Shown here in pieces: positions 45,047 through 55,414 of a DNA stretch of 64,000 nucleotides. The DNA is taken from NCBI GenBank assembly GCA_015680685.1, contig MNCI01033540.1, forward strand, positions 154,484 through 218,483. The letters run 5' to 3'. The notes beneath the pieces were generated by a model, which was not told the DNA's origin, did not search any database, and worked only from the letters and a program-made list of their open reading frames with translations. This DNA comes from Gnetum montanum (Eukaryota > Streptophyta > Gnetopsida > Gnetales > Gnetaceae). The position numbers were made by a program, and so were the translations under genes. Every line of letters starts with the position of its first letter. The first letter of the stretch is position 1.

Positions 45047-47066
45047 ACCTTGTAGATAACATCGGTGGGAGGGGAGATGAAGCACCTAAAAGGGAAGGTG
45101 CCTCACCCCTAGATCCCTCATGATCTGGTACAAGGTGTGGCCTGGCACCACACCAAAACTATCCAATCTTGGCTACCTACATATCTACGACCATCATAGA
45201 ATCAGGGCCATGTAGTTCTCCATAGAGAAGATGGGAATGAAGAGGACTTAGAGAAGAGTTGCAATAGGAGGGTGCCCTGTTACTAGCTTGGTACCACAAA
45301 GCCAAGGTGGGTTTTCTAACACTTGAGAGTCGCTCGAGGGCACCTCAGAGTGTTCCATGGCCCTCAAACCATGGGGAGAGCCTAAGAGAACCATCACTCT
45401 AGGACATCATAAGCCTTTTCCATAATAAAAAGTGACTAACCCGAGACGGCCTTGCATCTGTTTCAAAGGGTATGTGATCCAAGCCAAGCCCAAGGTCTTG
45501 CCAAACCTCCTCCTCCATGATATTGGCCCAATTCATATTACTTGGTTCAACATCTATATCAGCTTTCTCCTTTTCAATGGCCATCCATCTTGGTGGTCCT
45601 AGAGAAAAGGAGGGGGTAGCAGTCTCACCTGTGAAAAGATCCACTTCCTATTCAAGAGATTCACTGACCTTTACCTACTACATGAACTTGTTATAGGCCT
45701 TAAAAGCACTAATGACATTTAGAAATGCTTTATAAGTAAATGCTTACATTGAAGCATCCCTCTATAGTTTGTGGTAGGTGGCACATTCAAGTTTATACAT
45801 GTGTTTATGGTTTTTCTAGGACTGCCCCCACTCTTAAACTTTGGCATTGTAATCTTTCTAGTCTTGATTATTTTAGGTCAACAAGTCCATCTGCATCTAC
45901 TGTTCTATTATTTCTCAGGTGGCTTCATTGTTGTGATGCATGACTATCCAATATCTGGCATAATCTCTCACAGTCATGCACCAATTGCCATCATTATTAT
46001 CATGGGCCATGAGGAATTCATTCCTCGATTTGAGGTCCCCCACTTTGGTGCTTAGTTTAGCCTTCTCTTTCTCAGCCTTCTAGACCCATTTCCACAGGTC
46101 CTCATTGATGCACCTACACTCCCACAAGGAGCATGTCGAGGGTAAAGTGCATTTGCTAGCCTTGTCGTATATGCCACCAGGCACCTCGGCCACTTCAGGC
46201 AGGAATGTAGGCACGGTGCGAACTTTCAATGCCTGTGTCAGGTCCCATTTGAGTCAAGAGGCTATAACCACATAAAGAGTGCATCAGTCACATTAGTATA
46301 ACAAGGTTAGAAAACTCAAGAAATTTAGTATAGCAACATGAAAGAGCCTAGCATAGCTACTTACCTACTTCAAGATCGATCTTCTTGAGATGGCCGATCA
46401 TGTCATCGACGACCCCCTACATGAATGTAAGCTTGCCAGGGATCTTAGCCCATGGTTCCAGCTGAATTAGAGGAGGTCCTGCAGCATTAACAATGATGTC
46501 TTTCATACAACTAAATGTGTTAGTAATGACCAAGGTAAATTGTGATAAGGCTGTGAGCAGAGCAAATGATAGTGTGAGGGCTCCTACCCAGTAAACCCTC
46601 GGGGGTGATAATGGGGGGATTTCCCATCAACACATCATCAAATATATTGTCAAACTCACTAGCATCTAATTGTAGTTCCCCTCCTTTCTAACTCAAAACT
46701 ATGGTAGCATCCTTAGCATCCATATGATTTCCCGATGCAGAAGTCCCTTCTAGGTTGATGCAGGCTTCTTCTTTATTTGCTAGGGCCTTTCCTTTGGAGG
46801 CACCAACATGCTCCTCATCCAATGGATAATCCTCTTCATCTCCAAAAATGTCCTCCTCATCAGCAAGAGGATTTTCCTTGACAATAAGATCCCCTTACCC
46901 AATGACAAGAGCTCCTTCCCTTTTGACCAAGGCCCTATTCTCTGAGATTAGGACCTTTGTGTCTTTATTTGCCACTACTATTTTGGGGGCCGACACCTCT
47001 TCATCAACTTCTTCCTCTTCCTGTTCTTCCTCTAGCAACAAAAACATATTTGCATTAGCTTAAAGT

Positions 47067-47112
47067 AGGTGCTATGCTATGTTACGCTACTTAGCGTAGC
47101 ATAGCATAACAA
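47067..47112. repeat. GCTATGCTA palindrome in an intron of the antisense gene
   Basis: GTGCTATGCTATGTTACGCT followed by ACTTAGCGTAGCATAGCATA is an inverted repeat with arms of about 18-20 bases. The same kind of palindrome fills the U3 of the LTRs of elements E and G. Shorter AGCATAGC pieces are scattered through 48600-49280. Confidence 0.75.
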
Positions 47113-49865
47113 GCATTAACAAAATAGGTGAAGAAATAAACATAAGCAAAAACATTCACTGATGGGAGGCTGTGTCCTGCATAGCTTGAACTACAATGTC
47201 TACCCCTCTTCTTCTTCTGTAAAAATGGTCTCCTCAACTAGTTGAGGCCTCTTTCGCCGCATCTTGATGGCCACTATCTCAGTGATGAAAATTTCCCCTA
47301 CGATACACTACTAGTAGTTGTAGGGGGCACCTCTCCCATGCTGTCTTGGCCATGAAAGTTGCGAGCCACCTGATCCTTAGTCGTCATAGAGAATGACTCC
47401 CCAATAGCCTCTGGGGGATCTTGGGCTTAGGTGGTCTAGAGGATTTTTCAAATCCACAGTTTGGAAACCTGATTGCGATTTTGCATATCCCAGACTCTAT
47501 TCTTGTGGACTACCAAAAACTCCACGAAACGCTATAAATAGGCTATGTAAAAGGCGTAATGCACATTGAAATGGGACTCCTTCTTATGAAGTACCACGAT
47601 TTTAGTTTGCAGGCTTTTGCATAGATACTTAGCCCAGTTATAGTGAGCCCCCTCTTCCATAACCTCCTGCATCATCTAGGCTTGCTCAATCCCAAGGATC
47701 TTTCCTTGGGAAAGTAGCTAGGGGAAAGCGTGAGCACAAAAGACAGGATAAACGTATTTGGCAGGTCTCGGCCTGACCTTCTCCATGGGAATCCTGTTTC
47801 ACTCCTTTGCAACCCCTAGCCACTTCTCAATGTCCTCCTTTTGATAGTTCACCTCTTTCTTGGTCTTTGATCCTATGAGGGAACCATTAGCAAGGAAACT
47901 GAAAAGGTCTGTGAATAGATGGTCATTGATTTCAATCACCACCCACACACCGTGTACACATCTGCAGAAGTGGTCTACCTTGTTGAAAAAGGAGTCAGCT
48001 AGGGAAAGCATCTTCATGGTAGGGACGCTTGGATTTTGGAAAGCATCCATGAGCCCAGCATCTTGAAGATGCTTGAGCAAGGATTTTGAGGCCACACTGC
48101 ATATCCAACATTGGCTCTCATCTACCTCCCCATACTTGAAGTAGATGTTGGCTTCCTGGTTCCTAGAGGTTATCACCATCACCTCCTAGGACTTCTTTCC
48201 CCCTATAGCAGTTTGCACAGAAACAGTTAGCACAATAAATACAAAAAAAATAGTAATGAAACTCAAACATGAAGTAACTACTATTTAGCTTACCAAGCTT
48301 AAACGGTGATGAGAATGATGGAAGATTATCCAAGACATCTTCAATGATGATCAGTTTAAAGGGTGCCCATCCCTCATCCAACCAACCAGACTCCTTGCAT
48401 TTGTTGTAGAGTTTGGGATACTAGGTTGGGTAGGTTTGGTATTCATCCCCTCACTATCCTATCACACTTGTACATATATTCTCAGTGTAAGAAAACTCCC
48501 AAAGCGCCATCTATGCTAAGGTAAAAACATCTATATCACCGTGAAGCCCTTCCTCGTTGATGTAAAACCTAGTAACAAAAACACACTGTTAACATTTGGC
48601 TAGTGTAGCAAACATTGCATAGCATAGCAGAACATGGCTACAAAACTCATCCACCAACACTATAAATGATTCCTAGTGGGTTTTGGAAGCAAGTTTCCAT
48701 ATGATGTGTAATAAACAAAGTATTGTAGAGGTGGTAGCGATTATACTCAGGCATATCCTAGATCTAGGCCAAATGCCTCAAATTTTTTGGGTGTTGACTA
48801 GAGCCTTCTACCTACCCACTACTAATTGATCCATCCATCAAAAATCTTAGAATACCTTTATTTGCCCCAGGAAATAAGGTTTCTATTATGGTGGAAGCTA
48901 CTTCCTCTGCCAGGTGTCACCAAACTATCACACTGAAGCGTTGGAGGAGAAATTGTAGGAACTCCTATGCTCCCTCCTCGAACCAAACTACCTCCTCTCC
49001 TATAGGTGTATTGGGGGGAAGAACATTGGCCACTAGTCCACTCACATAGCACAGGACCCCTACAATTTCAAGGATAATCAGGATTGGCCTTAGAGCCACC
49101 CTATAGAATACAATAGAAAATGTTAGCACCATGTCCAAGTGCAATACACACATAGCATAGCAAAACTAGCATTTTAGCAAATAGCATAGAACAATTCTCT
49201 TTATGCACATAGCATAGCAAAAACATGAAGGCAATAGTGTAGAAAACTTAGCTTAGCGTAGCAATAGAGTGATTAGCCCTAACAAAGCAATTAACATTAC
49301 GCCATGATAAAACACATGTTATACTATCACATCACACATGGCCAAATCCTCCTGAGGGTCCTACGCTACACTATTTACTACCAAGTGGCTCAAATCATCC
49401 AAGTCTCTGCTGCAATGATAGTGGTAGTGATGATAGTCTAAGCAACCTTGCATGTAACCTTAGCATAGCATCTATACATCCACCATAGCCAAAACAATAA
49501 TAGAGACGGTGTAAGGGCCAAAACAATGACAACATGATGATAGAAAACATATATAGCTAAAACTAAATTGCATAAATAAAAGCAAGAAAAATAAAAGTAA
49601 TAACAGAAGCATGAGAAAATAGAGGAAGCATAGTAGCCTATCAGGTCAATGGTGTCTCCTCTCGTGTTGCGAAACATGCCTGCATCACACGCCCTAGGGT
49701 TTCCTTCACTTCATTGACCTTAGCGAGTGCCATGTGCTTGCATTCTTTCTTGGGAGCCATTATCTTACTTTTTGATCCTTGCCTCGTAGCTACATTGAAA
49801 TCTCCTTGCTCTCTATTGGCACAATCTCTCTACGCTCCGAATGTGGGCTCTGTGATGTTACGGTG

Positions 49866-49903
49866 CAAATGACGAGTTTACCAAGGGTTAATCCCTATTT
49901 AGA
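49866..49903 (-). promoter_or_regulatory. Antisense-gene promoter block of element G
   Basis: Minus-strand CTCTAAATAGGGATTAACCC, then TGGTAAAC and CGTCATTTG; TATA position 49903-49896 is TCTAAATA. It matches 38797-38833 of element E, where the box is an intact TATAAATA. It lies about 110 bp upstream of the antisense start codon at 49760. Confidence 0.7.
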
Positions 49904-50084
49904 GCTACAATAGTGAAAAGGAAAATTTTCATTTTCTCTCTCCGTTTAATGCGGAGTATACTGTGCAACATAGCATGCCTGCCAAGACATGGTAGCACTA
50001 TTCACATTAAAACAGGTGGGCCTGGGTGAAGGGCCTTGAGATGATTTAAGCTAGCTGTTTTCCTTCCCAAGAATATCTAGTTAG

Positions 50085-50262
50085 TGGTCCTAAAAGACCT
50101 TAAACTAGCAATCCTAGTGCATAGTTTCAATCTAGTTAGCAGTCCGCAATGACATTAAACTAGTAGTTTCGTATTTTCTTACATCAGCAGTTTTGCACTT
50201 TTACATTAGAATTTTTGCATTTTTTACATCTTAGTGGTCCCCCATGACCTTAAACTAGAAAA
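50085..50262 (+). repeat. TTAAACTAGC minisatellite upstream of RT, element G
   Basis: Degenerate units with GACCTTAAACTAGCAAT, CATTAAACTAGTAGTTT and GACCTTAAACTAGAAAAT at about 50095, 50148 and 50240, separated by GTGGTCC/CAGTCC. It corresponds to 38405-38580 of element E. Confidence 0.7.
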
Positions 50263-50380
50263 TCTTAAGCTTTGCATCATGCTTTGCTGATTACATCTTA
50301 TTGCTACTTTGCAAATTTTCACTAGACACGATTACTACCAATAGGTACCTGTTAACTAGACTTTCATCTCATTTTGGTAG

Positions 50381-51690
50381 GTTGAGCGAGAATGGAAATC
50401 CATCGTGATCTCTCTTCACCTTTAACCTTAGCATGTCCAGATGGAAAATTCATAAGACAAATGAACCTAGATCTAATAGACTGGGTATCACCCATAGTTA
50501 GCACTGTAGCATCCTTAGAAGCATCTCTACACTAGCTTGAGCATCTGGTCCAAACCCTAGATTTAGAGGATGGGGATGTAACTGAGGATCCTCTCATCGA
50601 AACGCCTCTGACCACATCTAGGGGAAGTTAAAAACATTGAAACTTAGTTCCCTCCTAGATTCGCAAACACACAAAGATGTAGCCAAAATTTTGCAAGAAA
50701 ACATTGAAGTCTTTACATGGTCATATAGTGACATGCCAGGTTTAGATCCAAGGCTGATATAGCACAACATCATCTTAGACCTGTGCATGAAAGCAGTTAA
50801 GCAGAAGGCTCATAAGGTTAAACCAGAAATCGCACTGGCCATACAGGATGAAATCACCAAACTATACTAGGTTGGTTTCATCTGAGCAATTGATTACTCA
50901 AAATGGGTGTCCAACATCGTTATAGTTTCTAAGAAAACGAGAGGAATACAAATTTGTATAGACTTCTGGGATCTGAACAAGGCAACGATCAAAAATAATT
51001 TTCCACTTCTGAGTATCAATCAACTCATTGACACTACGGATGGTCATGCTCTATTATCCTTCATGAATGGTTTCTCTAGCTACAACCAAATTCGCATTAA
51101 CCTAGAGCATCATTTAACAACAACTATGTGGGTTACAAGGTAGAGTACAATTCATCAGAAGGTTTATAGCAAAGTTGACTGACAAGTTACAGCCCATGCA
51201 ACATCTACTAAAGAAAGGGGTTAACTTTGAATGGACACCACAGTGTCAACAAGCCTTCCATGATCTGAAGAAAGACCTCTTTTACCTCCCAACTATTTAC
51301 CCACCACAGAGGGACAAGCCTTTCTTCATCTACCTTTCCACCTCATACATGTCTATCATAGCACTGTTATGTCAGAAATGAGATGATGGTTCTGACATAC
51401 TAGTGTACTACCTAAGTCATGCATTGATAGCATATGAAGTGAAATACAATGAGATGGAGAGAAACTTCCTTGCCTTAGTATTTTCATTGAAGAAGTGGGG
51501 ACACTACCTATTTCGTAGAAAAATTAACATTATTTGCAAAAGAAACATACTTTGAGCTATCACAAAAAATTTGTATTGGAGCAATAGGATAGCCTAGTGG
51601 AAAGTGATAACAGCGAAATTTGATTTGCACTATGTGAGCCAATCATCAACAAAAGGTCAAGCCATAGCAACATAACTTACGACCTCACCC
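50381..51690 (+). pseudogene. Reverse transcriptase (palm deleted) and RNase H of element G
   Basis: Begins after an acceptor-like CATTTTGGTAG at 50380. VASLEASL, VQTLDLEDGDVTEDPLIETPLTTSR, ENIEVFTWSYSDMPGLDPRLI, HKVKPEIALAIQDEITKL, YSKWVSNIVIVSKKT, ICIDFWDLNKATIKNNFPLLSINQLID, MNGFSSYNQIRINLEH are RT blocks 1-4. At about 51143-51160 the sequence jumps to RRFIAKLTDKLQPMQHLLKKG, so the catalytic YxDD and thumb are deleted (about 0.5 kb compared with element E). RNase H 51175-51660: FFIYLSTSYMSIIALLCQ, DILVYYLSHALIAYEVKYNEMERNFLA, LKKWGHYLF. Stops at 50870, 51142 and others. Confidence 0.85.
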
Positions 51691-51699
51691 GTCGATGAC

Positions 51700-52254
51700 C
51701 AGGCGATCATAGACCTTGAATTCCCATACGAGCATGTTAGCACTATCAACACCATCCCATCACCTCTTAAAGCCACTTTGCATTTCGATGGTGCCTCGAC
51801 CACACGAGGGGGTAGTGTAGCTACTATCATCACATTCCCCTTCAGGGAAATGCAACCTTTTGCTTATCATTTTGCGTTCCCTTGTACAAACAACATGGTA
51901 GAGTACAAGGGGTTACTCAAGGGTCTTCTAACTACCCAAGCATTAAGCATACAACACCTGGCGATTCATGGAGATTCATAGCTAGTTGTGAATCAAATCA
52001 CCGAGGTCTATGCTTGCAAAGCTACACACCTGCAATGCTATTATGACTTGGTGAAAAGCCTACTTAAACAGTTTGCAACTACAGACGTGCAACACATGCC
52101 ACGTAATGAAAACACCATAGCAGATGACCTGGCCACCCTAGGATTAAATATTCCATCATACTTGTTTGCAAATTTACCAACCTCAATTACCAAGTATACT
52201 GAGCTTATCACTCAGGTAGGACACGTAGCCTTTGTTTTCACTGCGGATACCTAG
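51700..52254 (+). pseudogene. Archaeal-type RNase H (aRNH) of element G
   Basis: LHFDGASTTRGGSVATII from 51778 with intact DGAS, CTNNMVEYKGLLKGLLTTQALSI (NN-x-VEY helix), HGDS-stop-LVVNQITEV, HMPRNENTIADDLATLGLNIPS with the terminal Asp. All four motifs survive with one stop at 51979, making this the best preserved aRNH here. It lies between RNase H and integrase. FANLPTSITKYTELI links to integrase exactly as in element E. Confidence 0.85.
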
Positions 52255-53499
52255 GAGTGGTACATCAACATTAAAGCCTACCTGTAACATGGTGAGCCCC
52301 CAAGCAGATTGACATCTACCCAGAGAGATGCGATTCATAAGCATGCTTGGTAATATGTGCTTATGGGAGACAATGCCCTATGCAAATGCTCCTATGATGG
52401 GATATTGCTAGCATGCATAAATGAGGAGCAAGCATAGAAGGTGGTTAATGAAGTACACAAGGGACTGTGTGGTGGACATATAGCACCTAGGAATATGGCT
52501 GCAAAAATCATACATCTAGGGTACTATTGGCCTCACATGGAATGTGATTGCTTGGCCAAAGTAAAGATGTGTGATACGTGACAATGATACGAAAATTTCA
52601 TACACGTTTCACCCACAGAGCTGCATCTGACATAGATTACGTGGCCTTTGTAGTAATGGGGACTAGACCTTATAGGACCTATCATGCCTAAGTCCTCCAT
52701 AGGGCATAGCTTCATCATTAGCACCACTGAGTATTTTACTAAGTGAGTGGAGGCTATCCCCCTAAGGAAGACTACATCTCAGCAAGTTTGCCACTTCATC
52801 TTGGACAACATCTTGACAAGGTTTGAGCGTCCTATGATAATTGTGATCAACAATGGGCTAGAGTTTAGTAGTGTGGAAACTCAAACCTTCTATAGCAATC
52901 TTGGCGTTAGACAATCATTCTCCTCGCCATATTACCCATAGGTGAATTGACAGGCAAAAGCTACAAATAAGTCCATCATGAACTTGCTAAGAAGAATACT
53001 TAACAATAGTAAGAGATTATGGCATGAGAAAATTCTATATGTGCTTTGTGCTTACAGAACGACATGCAGGACTACAACAGGTAAGATACCTTATAGTCTT
53101 GTTTATGGATCTAAAGCAGTATTACCTATTGTGTTGTAGGTGCCATCACTTCAGATTATCCTATCGAATGTCATGAGCGAAGCCAAGAATTACGAGTTGA
53201 GGATCATTAACCTTGACTCAATAGAGGAGGAATGTGCACAAACACTAGGTCACATAGAGAATTACCTAAATAAGCAATGACAAAAACATCATGCAAATCC
53301 ACATCAATGGCCAATACAGAAGGGAGACCTCATTCTCAAGGTTGCCCATGAGCATATGAATAAATTCTTAGCAAAATGGGAAGGTCCATACATGTTTACA
53401 CAAGCCTTTGGCAATGGGGCATTCAAGCTGGCAAACATAGACAACAAAGAGTTTGCGAATCTGGTAAATCACTCGTATCTCAAGCTGTACTACATCTAA
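52255..53499 (+). pseudogene. Integrase of element G
   Basis: HHCC region 52440-52590: VHKGLCGGHIAPRNMA, YYWPHMECDCLAKVKMCD with the last Cys lost to a stop. Core: WGLDLIGPIMPKSS, STTEYFTK (first Asp to Glu), VEAIPLRKTTSQQVCHFILDN, VINNGLEFSS (second Asp to Asn), SSPYYP, QAKATNKS (third Glu to Lys). TGKIPYSLVYGSKAVLP follows. The C-terminal part KGDLILKVAHEHMNKFLAKWEGPYMF, GAFKLANIDNKEFANLVNHSYLKLYYI ends at the TAA 53497-53499. Inactive by all three catalytic changes and stops. Confidence 0.85.
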
Positions 53500-53514
53500 A
53501 TCATGAACATGGTA

Positions 53515-54045
53515 AGATCATCTGCTATGATGTAAAACTAGCAAGCAATCATCTTCTATGACATAAAATTGGCAAATCTCATCTGCTACGACATAAAACT
53601 GGCAAAGCTCATCTACTATGACGTAAAACTAGGAAGCAAAAGTCCACTATGACATAAAACTAGCAAAGGTGAGCAAACTTTTGCTACGAAGTTAAACTGG
53701 CAAAGCATCACCAATGTTTGCTATAAAGTAAAATAGGCACAGACAGTCCGCTATGACTATAAACTGGCACAGTGGTCTACTAGGACCTTAAACTAGCATA
53801 GATGGTCTTCTAGGACCTTAAACTAGCCCATCCACTATCTACTACGATAAAAAACTAGCACAACGGTCTGCTGAGACCTTAAACCAATATAGTAACCATC
53901 CGCTATGACATTAAACTGGCACATACAGTCTATTGGGACCTTAAACCAGCACAGTGGTCTACTAGAACATTAAACTAGCACATCATGGTCTGTTGGAACC
54001 TTAATCCAGCACATCATGATCTACCAGGACCTTAAACCAGGTTCA
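53515..54045 (+). repeat. 3' UTR minisatellite of element G (two sub-arrays)
   Basis: 53515-53760: units of 30-40 bp, CTGCTATGACATAAAACTGG. 53765-54045: units of about 32 bp, GTCTACTAGGACCTTAAAC followed by TAGCACA. Element E carries the same two-part array in the same order after integrase. Confidence 0.9.
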
Positions 54046-54089
54046 CAGCACATCCCCAATATGCATCTACTCTACTACACAATAAGCAA

Positions 54090-55150
54090 GTATGCACAGT
54101 GCTGACATGGAGTGGGATGTTGTAGTTCTAGAATGTAATTCATGACACCAAGAAAACACCGTTTAGAACATATGCAATGCCACTATTCCTGGCATCTTTC
54201 TGATCCTTCAAAGATGTCATACAACATCATGCTGACCATCCAGACCTACTGCCACCATGGCTACCCTAGCAGTAGCTTCCTTGGTCAGCGCCTGCTGCTA
54301 GAGTTCTAGCAATATTATGGCATAGCCATAATATTGTTAACCTCCAACCCTTGCCCACATTCGAGCTCAAGAGAGGTTTAGCTTTTGGGTAGCCAATCTC
54401 ATAGCGAAACTGAGAATGCTTTCCTTTGGTGGGGATTCCTAAGCATCTGCATTCACAGTAACTCCCAACCTCCTCTATGACAGCTCCTCCACGTTGATGA
54501 TGCCAAGGCCATTGTTGGCCTTCCTAGTTTGGACGTCGCATATTTCAACAACAACATCAGTTGCTTCAACAATGTCCATAGCAAGACCTTTTCCTTCATT
54601 TTTCATCATGGTTGTGTCTCTTGGTTTATTCTCTGTTGTTTTTGTAGGGTGCAAACTAGAGGGGCATTGGTCGAAGGTGCATTTCACCATGGTAGTAGAT
54701 GCTATAGTGTTACAAGATGCTTGTCTTGATTAGCTTGGCTACTTTAGAATGCATATCCTGTCCTCCCAATTTAAACACTTTTACCTTATTTCTCACACTT
54801 ATAATCCATTCTTTTAGCTCTTTTACAAGCTTTTCTCGATGCTTGTCAAACCCTCCCTTTTTCCCAACCACAAAGTCCATGACGTGTGTAACACAGCTCA
54901 CCACATGGGAAGCATCTATAGGCAGGTTAAAGCCCCATGTGGATGTAACACAACTCATCCTAGGAAAGAACACCTATCCTATGACAAGGTTGTTTGCAAA
55001 TGTAAAAGGAAAAATAGCAAGAGAAAAGCAGAAGAGAGAAAAATCTCACATGCAAAAAAAAAGACATGCCTAAAACAAATGGCATGTAAGCTATTTCATA
55101 ATCACCCTCTCTAAGCATTTTGAAGAGGGATCAAAGGTCAGTCAGAGAAA
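54090..55150. other. Extra ~1-kb segment in the 3' UTR of element G
   Basis: Element E has only about 300 bp between its minisatellite and 3' LTR, and that stretch matches G from about 55150 to 55414, so 54090-55150 is additional. On the minus strand two open frames occur: 54973-54710, with HREKLVKELKEWIISVRNKV (charged helix, possibly coiled coil), and 54690-54475. Neither shows a family motif. A hairpin with arms CAATATTATGGC/GCCATAATATTG sits at 54310-54338. It could be an insertion or a captured host fragment; ends with target duplication were not found. Confidence 0.5.
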
Positions 55151-55396
55151 ATATTACCATGCAAAAAACTCCCTCACAAGCACTCCCATAAGGGATTATG
55201 ATAAGTTGCATCTTTACCATTTTCCTGAACCTCCTTCCTCCTCGCTTAATCCTTCCTCTTCCTCACATAACCAATGCAACACTCTTAAGCATAGCTAAGC
55301 AACATCTTGGCAATCACCAAAGAGTGATGTTAGCATTTTATCCTCCACAGTGTTTCGTATTCTTTGTCGACATCTCTCGAGTCCATCCTCTAGATG

Positions 55397-55414
55397 TTAA
55401 CAAAGAGGGGCCAA
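55397..55414 (+). promoter_or_regulatory. Polypurine tract upstream of 3' LTR, element G
   Basis: GTTAACAAAGAGGGGCCA directly before the LTR; same motif as in element E at 32339-32356. The sequence before the 5' LTR at 38917 lacks it, which agrees with the LTR assignments. Confidence 0.65.

Larger units (their letters stand above)
43620..49760 (-). pseudogene. Antisense spliced gene of unknown family, element G copy (most complete)
   Basis: Start ATG at 49760 (MAPKKECKHMALAKVNEVKE, a basic, possibly nuclear-targeting start). Exons inferred from homology with 57290-62013: exon 2 48568-48294 (FYINEEGLHGDIDVF ... WLDEGWAP ... SSPFKLG) between TTTGTTACTAG and GTAAGCT; exon 3 48202-about 47180 (ANIYFKYGEVDESQCWICSV, GVWVVIEINDHLFTDLF, VEFLVVHKN); exon 4 about 47048-46588, very acidic (EEEQEEEEVDEEV), donor GTAGGAG; exon 5 about 46500-46375 (VVDDMIGHLKKIDLE); exon 6 about 46250-45399 (WECRCINEDLWKWV, DNNDGNW, MDLLT, SFSLGPPRWMAIEKEKADID); last exon 43760-43620, acidic. 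Stops in exons 1, 2 and 6. No recognised domain; exon 6 looks coiled coil. A TRIM sits in the last intron. Confidence 0.7.

Noticed and set aside
47860-48066. Plus-strand open frame in the sense of element G
   Set aside because: It is the complement of exon 3 of the antisense gene, whose homologue in element E confirms the minus strand as coding.
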